A DNA stretch of 64,000 bases from JAAZNO01 sp012798275 (GCA_035347995.1 DAOPQD010000007.1:1-64000), one strand, 5' to 3'; positions 53,716-62,261 are shown, numbered from the stretch's first letter. Numbers and translations: made by a program. The notes: generated from the letters alone by a model not told the origin.

Positions 53716-54198
53716 ATGGACAAGAGAGCACGTTATCTATTAGCAGCAATCCGCATCGGCTTGGGATGGATTTTTTTCTGGGCTTTTCTCGATAAACTCT
53801 TTGGCTTGGGACGCTCCACCGCTCCAGAAGACGCCTGGTTGGCCGGCGGGTCGCCGACGGCGGGCTTTCTGGGGTTTGCGACGCAGGGGCCGTTGGCAGA
53901 GCTATACAAAAGCATCGCCGGGAGCCCCGTCGTGGATACGCTGTTCATGATAGGACTGTTGGGGCTGGGAGTGGCGCTTCTGTTGGGCATCGGCCTCAAG
54001 ATCGCCGGCACCGCCGGGCCGTTCATGATGCTGTTGATGTGGGCGGCGCAATTGCCGCCCGCGACGAACCCGCTCATTGACAATCACATCATCTTCGCGC
54101 TGCTGCTGATGCTGTTCCCGGTGGTCAAGGCCGGACACACCCTGGGGTTGGGCGCCTGGTGGGCCGAGAAAACCCGCACCGCGCCGATTTTGCAGTAA
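53716..54198 (+). CDS. DoxX-like membrane protein of the copper operon
   Basis: 160 residues if started at ATG 53716 (MDKRARYLLAAIRIG), which has GGAG 9 bases upstream; ATG 53701 and 53707 and TTG 53674 are in frame but less well placed. Four membrane helices: LAAIRIGLGWIFFWAFLDKL starts the first, typical of the DoxX/thiosulfate:quinone oxidoreductase small-subunit family. Its link with copper is by position only: after csoR, before copZ. Confidence 0.78.
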   Translation: MDKRARYLLAAIRIGLGWIFFWAFLDKLFGLGRSTAPEDAWLAGGSPTAGFLGFATQGPLAELYKSIAGSPVVDTLFMIGLLGLGVALLLGIGLKIAGTAGPFMMLLMWAAQLPPATNPLIDNHIIFALLLMLFPVVKAGHTLGLGAWWAEKTRTAPILQ

Positions 54199-54212
54199 GA
54201 GTAAGGGGTAAA

Positions 54213-54288
54213 GGGTAATGGATAAAGAGGTGATCCGTCATCTCAACACTCATCACCCATCACCCATCACCCATCACCCATCTATGGA
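54213..54288. repeat. palindromic GGGTAATGG / CACCCATCACCC spacer element
   Basis: GGTAAAGGGTAATGG-type phrases on the left, and four direct copies of CATCACC-CAT phrases on the right, so the transcript can fold back. It fills the gap between the DoxX-like gene and copZ, ending 10 bases before the copZ ATG. Same family as 54508, 56137 and 61044. Confidence 0.75.
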
Positions 54289-54297
54289 GTAAAAAAC

Positions 54298-54501
54298 ATG
54301 ACGACCGTAACTTATACCGTACCCAATATCTCTTGTGGGCATTGTGTCCGCACTATTCAGAATGAGGTAGCGGAACTCGAGGGCGTTCGCGCGGTGAAGG
54401 CCGACCTCGGCACCAAGTCGGTCGAAATCACCTTCGATGCCCCGGCGACGGAAGAAGCGATCAAGGCCCTGCTGGCAGAGATCAACTATCCGGTAGCGTG
54501 A
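54298..54501 (+). CDS. copZ: copper chaperone (HMA domain, CopZ-like)
   Basis: 67 residues, a single heavy-metal-associated domain. ISCGHCVRTIQNEVAELEGV has the metal-binding CxxC as Cys13 and Cys16, followed by the V-x-A-x-L and E-I-T-F-D pattern. It carries Cu(I) in the cytoplasm to CopA. It lies between DoxX-like and copA genes, with palindromic spacer elements on both sides. Confidence 0.93.
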   Translation: MTTVTYTVPNISCGHCVRTIQNEVAELEGVRAVKADLGTKSVEITFDAPATEEAIKALLAEINYPVA

Positions 54502-54507
54502 CAGAGT

Positions 54508-54573
54508 AATGAAAAATGGGTAATGGGTGAAATTTCCTCATCACCCATTACCCGTTACCTATCACCCCGTTTC
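54508..54573. repeat. palindromic spacer element between copZ and copA
   Basis: AATGGGTAATGGGTGA on the left and TCATCACCCATTACCC on the right can pair over about 15 bp around AATTTCC. It stands between the copZ stop and the copA start and could form a strong mRNA hairpin. Confidence 0.82.
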
Positions 54574-54582
54574 TGAGGTTAT

Positions 54583-57072
54583 ATGCCTGAGACCAAACAC
54601 TTAACCCTTCCCGTCACCGGTATGACGTGCGCAAACTGCGTGGCGACAATCGAACGCAGCTTGAAGCGGCAGCCGGGCGTGCAGGATGCCGTGGTGAACC
54701 TCTCGTCGGAGCGCGCGACAGTGATCTTCGACCCGACGCTGGTGGACCTCTCCACCCTCACCGCACGCATCGAGCGCGCCGGCTACGGCATCGCTACCGG
54801 TGAGGCCGAGCTCAGCATCAAGCGGCTTGCCGATGCTAACGACGCCCGGCGGCTCGAAAAAGCTCTGCTCCAGCTCGAGGGCGTGCTGGAAGCGCAGGTC
54901 TCGCTGGCGACAGAAAAGGCCCGCGTGCGCTACGTGCCCACCCTCGTCAGCCAGGCGGAGCTCCGCAAAACCGTGGCACAGGCCGGCTTCGAGGCGTTGG
55001 AACTCGGCGGCGAGGCCGAGGACGCCGAAGCCAAAGCCCGCGCTGATGAAATCGCCCGTCAAAAGCGGATGCTCATCATCGGCCTGATCTTTACGGTGCC
55101 ACTGTTCCTCTTCTCGATGGCGCGCGACCTGGGCCTGCTCGGCATGTGGGCGCACGCCGATGGGGTCCATTGGGTGATGCTGGCATTCGCGACGCCGGTG
55201 CAATTCTACGTCGGCGCGCAGTACTACGTCGGCGCGTACAAGGCACTGCGCAATCGCTCCGCCAACATGGACGTCCTCATCGCGCTCGGCACGACGGCGG
55301 CCTATCTCTATTCGTTGCCCATCGTCTTCGGCTGGCTGGAGGGACACGTCTACCTGGAAACTTCCGCCGTCATCATCACCCTGGTGCGCCTGGGCAAGCT
55401 CCTGGAGGCCCGCGCCAAAGGGGGCGCCTCCGAGGCGATCAAGAAGCTGCTGGGATTGCGGCCCAAAACGGCGCAGGTGTTGCGTGACGGGATCGAGATG
55501 GAAGTGCCAGTAGACGACGTACGGGTGGGGGATGTGGTGCTCGTGCGCCCCGGCGAAAAAATCCCCGTGGACGGCGTCGTCATCGAGGGACGCTCAGCGG
55601 TGGATGAATCCATGCTCACCGGCGAATCGCTGCCGGTGGAGAAAGGGCCGGGCGACCCCGTTATCGGCGCCACGCTGAACAAGCTGGGCCTGCTCAAGTT
55701 CGAGGCGACGAAGGTGGGACGCGAGACGGCGCTGGCGCAGATCGTCCACCTGGTGGAAGAGGCCCAGGGCAGCAAGGCGCCCATCCAGCGGCTGGCTGAC
55801 CAAATTTCAGCGGTGTTTGTGCCCCTCGTCATCGCCATCGCCGCGCTCACATTCCTGGGCTGGCTCTTCTTCGGCCCGCCGCTGCCGGCGAATGCCGACA
55901 CCAACGCCTTCACCCGCGCGCTCATCAACATGGTGGCGGTGCTCGTCATCGCCTGCCCCTGCGCCATGGGCCTGGCGACGCCGACGGCAGTGATGGTGGG
56001 GACAGGCCGGGGCGCGGAATTGGGCGTCCTGCTCAAGAACGGCGAGGCCCTGGAACGCGCCGGCCACATCTCCGTGATCGTGTTGGACAAGACCGGCACG
56101 CTCACCAAAGGCCAACCGGCAGTGACGGACGTGGTCATGAGTAACGGGTCAGAGGTGATGGGTGATATGTCCCCCCTTACCCATTACCCATCACCCATCA
56201 CCCCAGACGAACTCCTTTGCCTCGCCGCCTCCGTCGAGAAAGGCTCCGAGCATCCCCTGGGGGAGGCCATCTGGGCCGAAGCGACGACGCGCGGGCTGAC
56301 CCTGGCAGAGCCGACGGGCTTTCGGGCCGAGGCCGGGCGCGGCGTCAGCGCGGAGGTCGCAGGCCACAGCGTCGCGGTGGGCAATGTGCGCATGATGGAA
56401 GAACGCGGCTATCCGCTCAACGGGCTGCTCTCAGAGGTAGAACGCCTGCAGGCAGAGGCGAAAACTGCCATGCTGGTCGCTGTGGATGGTGGGGTGCGCG
56501 GCGTCATTGCCGTGGCAGACACCCTGAAAGACGGCTCCGTTGAGGCCATTGCCGATCTGAAACGCCTGGGGCTGGAAGTGATCATGCTCACCGGCGACAA
56601 TCGTCAGACCGCCGAAGCCATCGCCAAGCAGGCGGGCATCGAGCGGGTGCTGGCGGAGGTGCTGCCCGAAGGCAAAGCCGCTGCCATCAAGCAGCTGCAG
56701 ACGCCGACCGAAGGCGCCAAAGCCGCCCCCGTCGTGGCGATGGTAGGCGACGGCGTCAACGACGCGCCGGCGCTCGCACAAGCCGACGTGGGCATCGCCA
56801 TCGGGACGGGAACGGACGTCGCCATTGCCGCCGCGCCGATCACCCTCATGTCCGGCGATCTGCGCGGCGTGGTGCGGGCGATCGCGCTCTCGCGCAAGAC
56901 CCTGCGCACCATCAAGCAGAACCTGTTCTGGGCCTTCTTCTACAACGTCATCCTGATCCCGACCGCGGCGCTGGGCCTGCTCAACCCCATGCTTGCGGCG
57001 GGGGCGATGTCGTTCAGCAGCGTGTTTGTGGTCACCAATAGCCTGCGGCTGAAAAGGGCGCCCCTCGAATAG
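54583..57072 (+). CDS. copA: copper-exporting P1B-type ATPase (CopA)
   Basis: 829 residues. First HMA domain with MTCANC (Cys16, Cys19); a second HMA-like domain (about residues 80-145) has lost its CxxC. The transmembrane metal site CPC is at 458-460, the phosphorylation motif DKTGTLTKG starts at Asp502, SEHPLG marks the nucleotide-binding domain and GDGVNDAPAL the hinge. It pumps Cu(I) out of the cytoplasm using ATP. Residues 519-541, between DKTGT and the N-domain, are encoded by a copy of the palindromic spacer element and have no counterpart in other CopA proteins that I know. The reading frame stays intact. Confidence 0.95.
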   Translation: MPETKHLTLPVTGMTCANCVATIERSLKRQPGVQDAVVNLSSERATVIFDPTLVDLSTLTARIERAGYGIATGEAELSIKRLADANDARRLEKALLQLEGVLEAQVSLATEKARVRYVPTLVSQAELRKTVAQAGFEALELGGEAEDAEAKARADEIARQKRMLIIGLIFTVPLFLFSMARDLGLLGMWAHADGVHWVMLAFATPVQFYVGAQYYVGAYKALRNRSANMDVLIALGTTAAYLYSLPIVFGWLEGHVYLETSAVIITLVRLGKLLEARAKGGASEAIKKLLGLRPKTAQVLRDGIEMEVPVDDVRVGDVVLVRPGEKIPVDGVVIEGRSAVDESMLTGESLPVEKGPGDPVIGATLNKLGLLKFEATKVGRETALAQIVHLVEEAQGSKAPIQRLADQISAVFVPLVIAIAALTFLGWLFFGPPLPANADTNAFTRALINMVAVLVIACPCAMGLATPTAVMVGTGRGAELGVLLKNGEALERAGHISVIVLDKTGTLTKGQPAVTDVVMSNGSEVMGDMSPLTHYPSPITPDELLCLAASVEKGSEHPLGEAIWAEATTRGLTLAEPTGFRAEAGRGVSAEVAGHSVAVGNVRMMEERGYPLNGLLSEVERLQAEAKTAMLVAVDGGVRGVIAVADTLKDGSVEAIADLKRLGLEVIMLTGDNRQTAEAIAKQAGIERVLAEVLPEGKAAAIKQLQTPTEGAKAAPVVAMVGDGVNDAPALAQADVGIAIGTGTDVAIAAAPITLMSGDLRGVVRAIALSRKTLRTIKQNLFWAFFYNVILIPTAALGLLNPMLAAGAMSFSSVFVVTNSLRLKRAPLE
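56137..56205. repeat. palindromic spacer element inserted in frame within copA
   Basis: GAGGTGATGGGTGAT on the left and TTACCCATTACCCATC with further CACCC phrases on the right: the same inverted-phrase element as at 54213, 54508 and 61044. It adds 23 codons (MSNGSEVMGDMSPLTHYPSP and three more) at the boundary of the P and N domains, a surface loop, without breaking the frame. Confidence 0.87.
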
Positions 57073-57114
57073 CAAACGCCGGCCGTTTACCCATAGTATC
57101 GAGAGGTCACTCGC

Positions 57115-58182
57115 GTGCGTCCGTCGGTCATTCCAGTCCTCAAAGCCTTGCTTGCCGCAGCGCTCTTCGGCATCAGTGCGCCGCTGTCCAAGACGCTGCT
57201 GGGTGAAGTCGCCCCGATCCCGCTGGCCGGTCTGCTCTACCTGGGCAGCGGGCTGACCGCTGCCGTCCTGTTGGCCTTCCAGCGCCGCACGGCGCCGGAA
57301 GGGGAGGCGCGCTTGCAGCGCAGCGATCTCCCCTGGCTGGCAGGGGCCGTGTCGGCGGGCGGGATTGCGGCGCCGATCATTTTGATGTTCAGCCTGCGCA
57401 GCACTCCCGCCACCACCGCCGCGTTGTTACTCAATTTCGAAAGCGCCGCCACCACACTCATCGCCGGGTTGATCTTCCACGAGGCCATCGGGCGGAGGAC
57501 AGGTTGGGCGGTGGGGCTGATCACGCTGGCCAGCATTCTCCTGTCCTGGGATAATAACGGGCAGTGGGGCCTGGCGCCGGGCGCGCTGGGGATTCTGGCC
57601 GCCTGCACGTTGTGGGGACTGGATAATAACTTCACGCGGAACATTTCAGCCCGCAATCCCCTGGTCATCGTGACCTGGAAAGGACTGGGCGCGGGGACGT
57701 TTTCCGTGATCCTGGCGCTGGTGACGGGACAAGCGTTTCCCGCTCCTGCGGTCATGCTGCGCGCGTTGCTGCTGGGCGGGGTCAGCTATGGCCTGAGCAT
57801 TATGCTCTTCATCCTCGCTCTCCGCGACCTGGGGGCGGCGCGCACCAGCGCGCTCTTCAGCAGCGCTCCCTTCATCGGCATGACGCTGGCCTTTGTCCTG
57901 TTTCGCGACCCTCTCGCCCCGGCTTTCCTGCTGGCCCTGCCGGTCATGCTCGGCGGCGCCCTGTTGCTCATCGGGGAGGGCCACCAGCACGAGCATTACC
58001 ATCCGCGCCTGGTACACGAGCACCGCCATCGGCACGACGACGGCCATCATGCCCATGTCCATGCCGCCGGCGAAATTCCCGCGCACGGCTGGCATTCACA
58101 TCCTCACATCCACGAGCCTCAGACCCACACGCATCCTCACACGCCGGATCTCCACCATCAGCACCGGCACGAGACCCCTTAG
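57115..58182 (+). CDS. EamA/DMT-family transporter with a histidine-rich C-terminal tail
   Basis: 355 residues from GTG 57115. Ten membrane helices of the EamA duplicated plan (ALFGISAPLSKTLLGEVAPI; TSALFSSAPFIGMTLAFVLF). The last 70 residues or so are soluble and extremely His-rich (HEHYHPRLVHEHRHRHDDGHH and more His pairs), an unusual addition for the family and a plausible metal-binding tail. It is 42 bp after copA, so it may belong to the metal-resistance operon. The transported substrate is unknown. Confidence 0.85.
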   Translation: MRPSVIPVLKALLAAALFGISAPLSKTLLGEVAPIPLAGLLYLGSGLTAAVLLAFQRRTAPEGEARLQRSDLPWLAGAVSAGGIAAPIILMFSLRSTPATTAALLLNFESAATTLIAGLIFHEAIGRRTGWAVGLITLASILLSWDNNGQWGLAPGALGILAACTLWGLDNNFTRNISARNPLVIVTWKGLGAGTFSVILALVTGQAFPAPAVMLRALLLGGVSYGLSIMLFILALRDLGAARTSALFSSAPFIGMTLAFVLFRDPLAPAFLLALPVMLGGALLLIGEGHQHEHYHPRLVHEHRHRHDDGHHAHVHAAGEIPAHGWHSHPHIHEPQTHTHPHTPDLHHQHRHETP

Positions 58183-58260
58183 CGGCACCATCATGCGGCG
58201 GTTTGACCCGGGATCCTGTTCCAGGCGCAATTGCCAATCCTGCACAAAGGAGTATAAAGT

Positions 58261-58609
58261 CTGGCTGAGGATGGAATCCCTAGCCTGACACAAGCCGCTC
58301 GCGCTGAAGCGCGGTGTTGGAGGACGTAGCAGCCCCGGGGGCCAGGAATTTCTCATCTGATTCGTGAAATTCGGGTTCATTCGAGGCCATTTTCGCAGGA
58401 GACGTCATGTGCTGGCGCACATCATGCAAGCATGAAAATGTGAGTCGTGAGCAGCGACGGCGACGGCTCACGGGTCGGCTGGGAATGGAATCCCCCGCCT
58501 GACACGAGCCCACCGCGCTGAAGCGCGGTGTTTGAGGACGTAGCAGCCCCGGGGGCCAGGAATTTCTCATCTGATTCGTGAAATTCGGGTTCATTCGAGG
58601 CCATTTTCG
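58261..58609. repeat. two direct copies of a 130-140 bp spacer repeat
   Basis: Copy 1 (58261-58395) and copy 2 (58477-58609) share GGCTG-GATGGAATCCC, GCGCTGAAGCGCGGTGTT and then 75 bases that look identical (58321-58395 and 58535-58609, offset 214). Between them are GTGCTGGCGCACATCATG and an ATGAAAATGTGAG phrase also seen at 32991-33025, and GTGAGCAGCGACGGCGACGG. The 439-bp gap 58183-58621 has no gene; copy 2 ends 12 bases before the next ATG, so it contains the ribosome-binding site. Confidence 0.88.
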
Positions 58610-58621
58610 GAGGAGATCATC

Positions 58622-59797
58622 ATGTCCACAGAAGAGCATCTGCACACCTTAGCCATTCACGCCGGGGAGGATGAAGGCTTGCCCGATGTCGCCGCGCCGC
58701 TGCACATGGCGAGCACGTTCCGCTACGCCAGCGCCGCCGAAGCCGCGCACGCCTTCGAGACCGAGGAGCGCCCCATCTACACGCGCTGGGGCAATCCCAC
58801 TCTCGCCATGCTGGAAGCCAAAGTCGCAGCGCTGGAAGGCGGAGAGGCGGCGCTGGCTACCGCCTCCGGGATGGCCGCCGTCAGCACGGCGCTGCTCACC
58901 GCGCTGCAGGCGGGCGATCACGTCGTCGCGACCACGGGGTTGTACAGCGGGACTTACAGCCTGCTCACCCGCGACCTGCCCCGCTTCGGCGTCGAGACCA
59001 CGCTCGTCGAAGCCACCAATCCCGACGCCTTCGCCGCCGCGCTGCGTCCTAATACCCGCGCCATCTACCTGGAATCGCCCGGCAACCCCACCCTCGCGCT
59101 CAACGACGTGGCCGCCATCACCGCCCTGGCGCGGGAAAGGAGCATCCTCACCTTCATGGACAACACCTTCGCCACGCCCTTCAATCAGCGCCCGCTGGAG
59201 CTGGGCGTGGATGTGGTGGTGCATTCGGCGACCAAGTTCTTCTGCGGGCACGGCGACGCGATTGGCGGCGTGATCGTGGCCCCGCAGGACTTCATCACAC
59301 GAGCGCTCAAGGGGCCGCTGCGCACCTTCGGCGGCTGCATGAGCCCCTTCAACGCCTGGCTTATCGCCCGCGGTATCCATACCTTCCCGCTGCGGATGGC
59401 GCGCCACAACGCCAATGCCCTGCGCGTCGCCGAATGGCTGGCCGAACAGCCCGGTATCACTGGAATGCGCTATCCGTGGCACCCGGCGCACCCTCAATAC
59501 GCGCTCGCCCGCGCCCAGATGCCGGGCGGCGGCGGGGGCGTGGTCGTCTTCGAGGTAGCAGGGGGCGAGCAAGCCGGCGCGCGCCTGCTCGATGCGGTGC
59601 GGCTGTGTACGCGAACCGTGAGCCTGGGTGACACGCGCACGCTCATCACCCACGCGGCAAGCACTACCCATCGCAGCGTCCCCAAGGCGGCGCGGCTCGC
59701 TGCCGGACTGAGCGATGGTCTGGTGCGACTGGCTGTGGGGCTCGAAGCGGTCGAGGACATCATCGCGGATCTGGAGCAGGCGCTGCGCGCGGTGTGA
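58622..59797 (+). CDS. PLP-dependent trans-sulfuration enzyme (methionine gamma-lyase / cystathionine gamma-synthase type)
   Basis: 391 residues. YTRWGNPTLAMLEAKVAALEGG, TASGMAAVSTALL, YLESPGNPTL, FMDNTFATPFNQRP (Asp180) and VVHSATKFFCGHGDAIGG with Lys205 as the PLP lysine are the full Cys/Met metabolism family set. Late motifs SLGDTRTLITHAASTTHRSV and LVRLAVGLE follow. Methionine gamma-lyase and O-acetylhomoserine sulfhydrylase cannot be separated from cystathionine gamma-synthase by eye. Preceded by AGGAG inside a spacer repeat. No sulfur-metabolism partner adjacent. Confidence 0.92.
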   Translation: MSTEEHLHTLAIHAGEDEGLPDVAAPLHMASTFRYASAAEAAHAFETEERPIYTRWGNPTLAMLEAKVAALEGGEAALATASGMAAVSTALLTALQAGDHVVATTGLYSGTYSLLTRDLPRFGVETTLVEATNPDAFAAALRPNTRAIYLESPGNPTLALNDVAAITALARERSILTFMDNTFATPFNQRPLELGVDVVVHSATKFFCGHGDAIGGVIVAPQDFITRALKGPLRTFGGCMSPFNAWLIARGIHTFPLRMARHNANALRVAEWLAEQPGITGMRYPWHPAHPQYALARAQMPGGGGGVVVFEVAGGEQAGARLLDAVRLCTRTVSLGDTRTLITHAASTTHRSVPKAARLAAGLSDGLVRLAVGLEAVEDIIADLEQALRAV

Positions 59798-59836
59798 GAC
59801 GCTCCTGCCGCATCACAGTCGGAGGTGACTTGAAAG

Positions 59837-59868
59837 TCGCGCGGCCTGATGCATCACAGGCCGCGCGA
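59837..59868. terminator. hairpin between convergent genes, probable shared terminator
   Basis: TCGCGCGGCCTG (59837-59848) pairs perfectly with CAGGCCGCGCGA (59857-59868), loop ATGCATCA. Followed by TTGTGT on the plus side. It lies between the convergent PLP-enzyme and alanine racemase genes, 40 bp past the first stop. Confidence 0.75.
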
Positions 59869-59891
59869 TTGTGTCCGATCAAAGGCCGCCG

Positions 59892-61019
59892 CTACGTCCC
59901 GCCCTCATACACCCGAGGCACGCGCGCGTTGATCTGGCACGTCACCTCGTAGGTGATTGTCCCCAGCTGCTCCGCCCACTCGTAAGCGGTGATCTCCGCG
60001 TCGCCGCTGCGCCCGATGAGCACGACCTCCTCGCCCACGCGCGCTTCCGTCTCCGGCCCCAGGTTGACCATGCTCTGATCCATGCAGACGCGCCCGACGA
60101 TAGGATAGCTGCGTCCGCCAATGAGCACGCGCCCCCGGTTGGAGAAAAGCCGATTGAAGCCGTCGGCGTAGCCCACCGGAATCGTGGCAATCCACGTGCG
60201 CTCCGGCGCGACCCACGTCCGCCCGTAGCCGATGCTTGTCCCCGCTTCCACTTGCTTGAGGAAGGAGATCCGCGTGAGGAAACTCAGCCCCGGCTTGAGC
60301 GGGATCGTGCGCGGCGTTTCCGCATCGGGATAGAAGCCGTAGATCATGATGCCGGGGCGCACCATGTCGAACCAGCCGTCGGGATGGGCCAGCACGGCGC
60401 CGGAGTTGGCGCAGTGGACAAGCGCGACCCGTCGTCCAAGCGCGGTGTGAATCGCATCCACGGTCGTGCGGAAGCGGGCGATCTGTTCGCAGGTGTAGGC
60501 CGGATCGGCGATGTCGCTCACCGGCAGGTGCGTGAAGAGGCCCTCCAGCCGCAGGTGCGGACACGCGCGCTCGAGGTGCGCCGCCAGCGCGGGGGCCTCT
60601 TCCGGTGCAACGCCAATCCGTCCCATGCCGGTATCCACCTTGAGATGCACCGTCGCCGTGCGCCGCAGCGCGCGACACACGCTTTCAAGCGCGTCGGCGT
60701 TGGCGCGGTCGCACACCGTCAGCGTGAGGTCATTTTCCACCGCCGCTGCCATCTCTTCAGGGAAAGCATGGCTCAGTTTGAGGATGGGCAGCCGGATGCC
60801 GGCAGCGCGCAGTTGCAATCCCTCCGGCACGGTAGCGACGCCCAACCACTCGACGCCACTACGCTCGGCCAGACGAGAGACTTCCACCGCGCCGTGGCCG
60901 TAGCCGTTGGCCTTCACCGCGATAAGAATCTTCCGTTCCGGTCCCACCGCCTGGCGGATGCCTTCAAGGTTGAAGCGAATGTTCTGCAAGTGAATGCGAG
61001 CATGGGTTTGGTAGAGCAT
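59892..61019 (-). CDS. alr: alanine racemase
   Basis: 375 residues. ILIAVKANGYGHGAVEVSRL holds the PLP lysine Lys36; VHLKVDTGMGRIGV, VRPGIMIYG, GTSIGYGRTW, PVGYADGFNR and VGRVCMDQ are the other Alr motifs, including the catalytic Tyr of the C-terminal domain. It makes D-alanine for peptidoglycan. The related ornithine-racemase-like gene lies 57 bp upstream on the same strand. Confidence 0.95.
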   Translation of the reverse strand: MLYQTHARIHLQNIRFNLEGIRQAVGPERKILIAVKANGYGHGAVEVSRLAERSGVEWLGVATVPEGLQLRAAGIRLPILKLSHAFPEEMAAAVENDLTLTVCDRANADALESVCRALRRTATVHLKVDTGMGRIGVAPEEAPALAAHLERACPHLRLEGLFTHLPVSDIADPAYTCEQIARFRTTVDAIHTALGRRVALVHCANSGAVLAHPDGWFDMVRPGIMIYGFYPDAETPRTIPLKPGLSFLTRISFLKQVEAGTSIGYGRTWVAPERTWIATIPVGYADGFNRLFSNRGRVLIGGRSYPIVGRVCMDQSMVNLGPETEARVGEEVVLIGRSGDAEITAYEWAEQLGTITYEVTCQINARVPRVYEGGT

Positions 61020-61043
61020 AGAGTTTGTCAGTCCTTGTGTAGA

Positions 61044-61096
61044 AATGGGTGATGGGTGATGGGCAATGAGTGCTCGTTACCCCTTACCCATCACCA
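61044..61096. repeat. palindromic spacer element overlapping a gene end
   Basis: AAATGGGTGATGGGTGATGG on the left and GTTACCCCTTACCCATCACC on the right fold around GCAATGAGTGCTC. It fills the alr/racemase gap, and its right arm encodes the last codons (V-V-M-G-K-G and stop) of the ornithine-racemase-like gene, so it has replaced that gene's natural 3' end. Confidence 0.8.
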
Positions 61097-62159
61097 CCTT
61101 CTGCACATACACCGAGGTGCTGGCCGCAAGGAGTGCGCCGTAGCCGGGGGTGAAGGCAATTTCCGCACCGAGGGTCACGGGGTGCTGCGCGTCTTCCACA
61201 TCGAGGATGAGATGATCGCTGCTGCCCCCCAGGACGATGACGCCGGGGTCCTCCGGTTCGAGGTTATCCACGACGACGTCCTGCCGACCCAGGTTACAGA
61301 TGGCGCGCCGACGCACGCCGCGATCCACGAACTCCGGCGTCCCGCCGAAGGCGTCCTGTCCGCGCTCGCCGATGGGGACGGAGGGCTTGCGCTCCAGCTC
61401 CACCACCTCGCCCACCACACGGAAAGTGTCCTGCCGGGCGCCGGGCCAGGGCGAACGGTCAATCACGCTGCGGCCCAGCAGCATCGTCTCGCCGATGCGC
61501 AGCATGTTGATCTCCGGCGGCATTCCTCCGGCGGCGAGCAGCGGCAGATTCGCGCTGTTCCCGCCGCAGAGGACGGGCAGCTCCAGACCGGTCGCCGCGC
61601 GACAGGTGTCACGGAGATCCCGCAACTGCTGCATCTTCTCCGTGGTGGGGATGACGCCGCCGTAGCAGGCGAGGTTGCAGCCCAGGCCGATGATCTCGAG
61701 GGCGGGCAGCGTCGCCGCCTCGCGGAGCGCGTCCACGGCGCGATCGGGCCAGATGCCCTCGCGCAGATCGCCGAGATCCACCATGAAGATGACCTGATGC
61801 CGGACGCCGTAGAAGGCCGCGGCCTGCGAGAGCAAGCGCAGCGTGGCGACGGACGAGTTGAGGGAGACATCGCTCCAGCGCACCACATCGGCGGCCTGGC
61901 CCGGCGCGGGGATGCGGAGCAGCATCAGCGGCAGCGTCGCGCCCATGCGCCGCAGCGCCTGCAGGTTCTCGAGGCGCGAGTCGGCGAGTAAATCCGCGCC
62001 CGCCTCCACGAGCGCCCGCGCCACCGCCGGGTGCGCGCAGGTCACCTTGGTCACGGCCGCCACGCGGATGCCGTGGCGATGACACAGGCCCAGAATCGCG
62101 CGCGCGTTCTCCGCGATGCGCTGCGGGTAGATTTCCAGTCGGGGAGTGAAATTGGGCAT
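61077..62159 (-). CDS. ornithine/alanine racemase-family PLP enzyme (Orr-like)
   Basis: 360 residues, type III PLP fold without the long Alr C-terminal motifs. VAAVTKVTCAHPAVARALVE has the PLP lysine Lys38; LADSRLENLQALR, VDLGDLREGIWP, GCNLACYGGVIPTTEKM, GGNSANLPLL and LRIGETMLLGR match the Orr/YhfX-type racemases. Ornithine racemase feeds the D-ornithine aminomutase route of ornithine fermentation; the MutL-like gene upstream, past a toxin-antitoxin pair, fits that. The last residues come from a palindromic element. Confidence 0.85.
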   Translation of the reverse strand: MPNFTPRLEIYPQRIAENARAILGLCHRHGIRVAAVTKVTCAHPAVARALVEAGADLLADSRLENLQALRRMGATLPLMLLRIPAPGQAADVVRWSDVSLNSSVATLRLLSQAAAFYGVRHQVIFMVDLGDLREGIWPDRAVDALREAATLPALEIIGLGCNLACYGGVIPTTEKMQQLRDLRDTCRAATGLELPVLCGGNSANLPLLAAGGMPPEINMLRIGETMLLGRSVIDRSPWPGARQDTFRVVGEVVELERKPSVPIGERGQDAFGGTPEFVDRGVRRRAICNLGRQDVVVDNLEPEDPGVIVLGGSSDHLILDVEDAQHPVTLGAEIAFTPGYGALLAASTSVYVQKVVMGKG

Positions 62160-62261
62160 GGGACCTCCATGAGAGGTATGATGAGCGCACAGGGCGCACT
62201 CAATCTATATGCACCATCACGTTCTATCATTCATTATTGCGGGTATCATACGAAGGATGTG

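Noticed and set aside
54213..54573. Possible CRISPR-like repeats around copZ
   Set aside because: The units are short, variable phrases arranged as inverted repeats without spacers of constant length; no cas gene is nearby.
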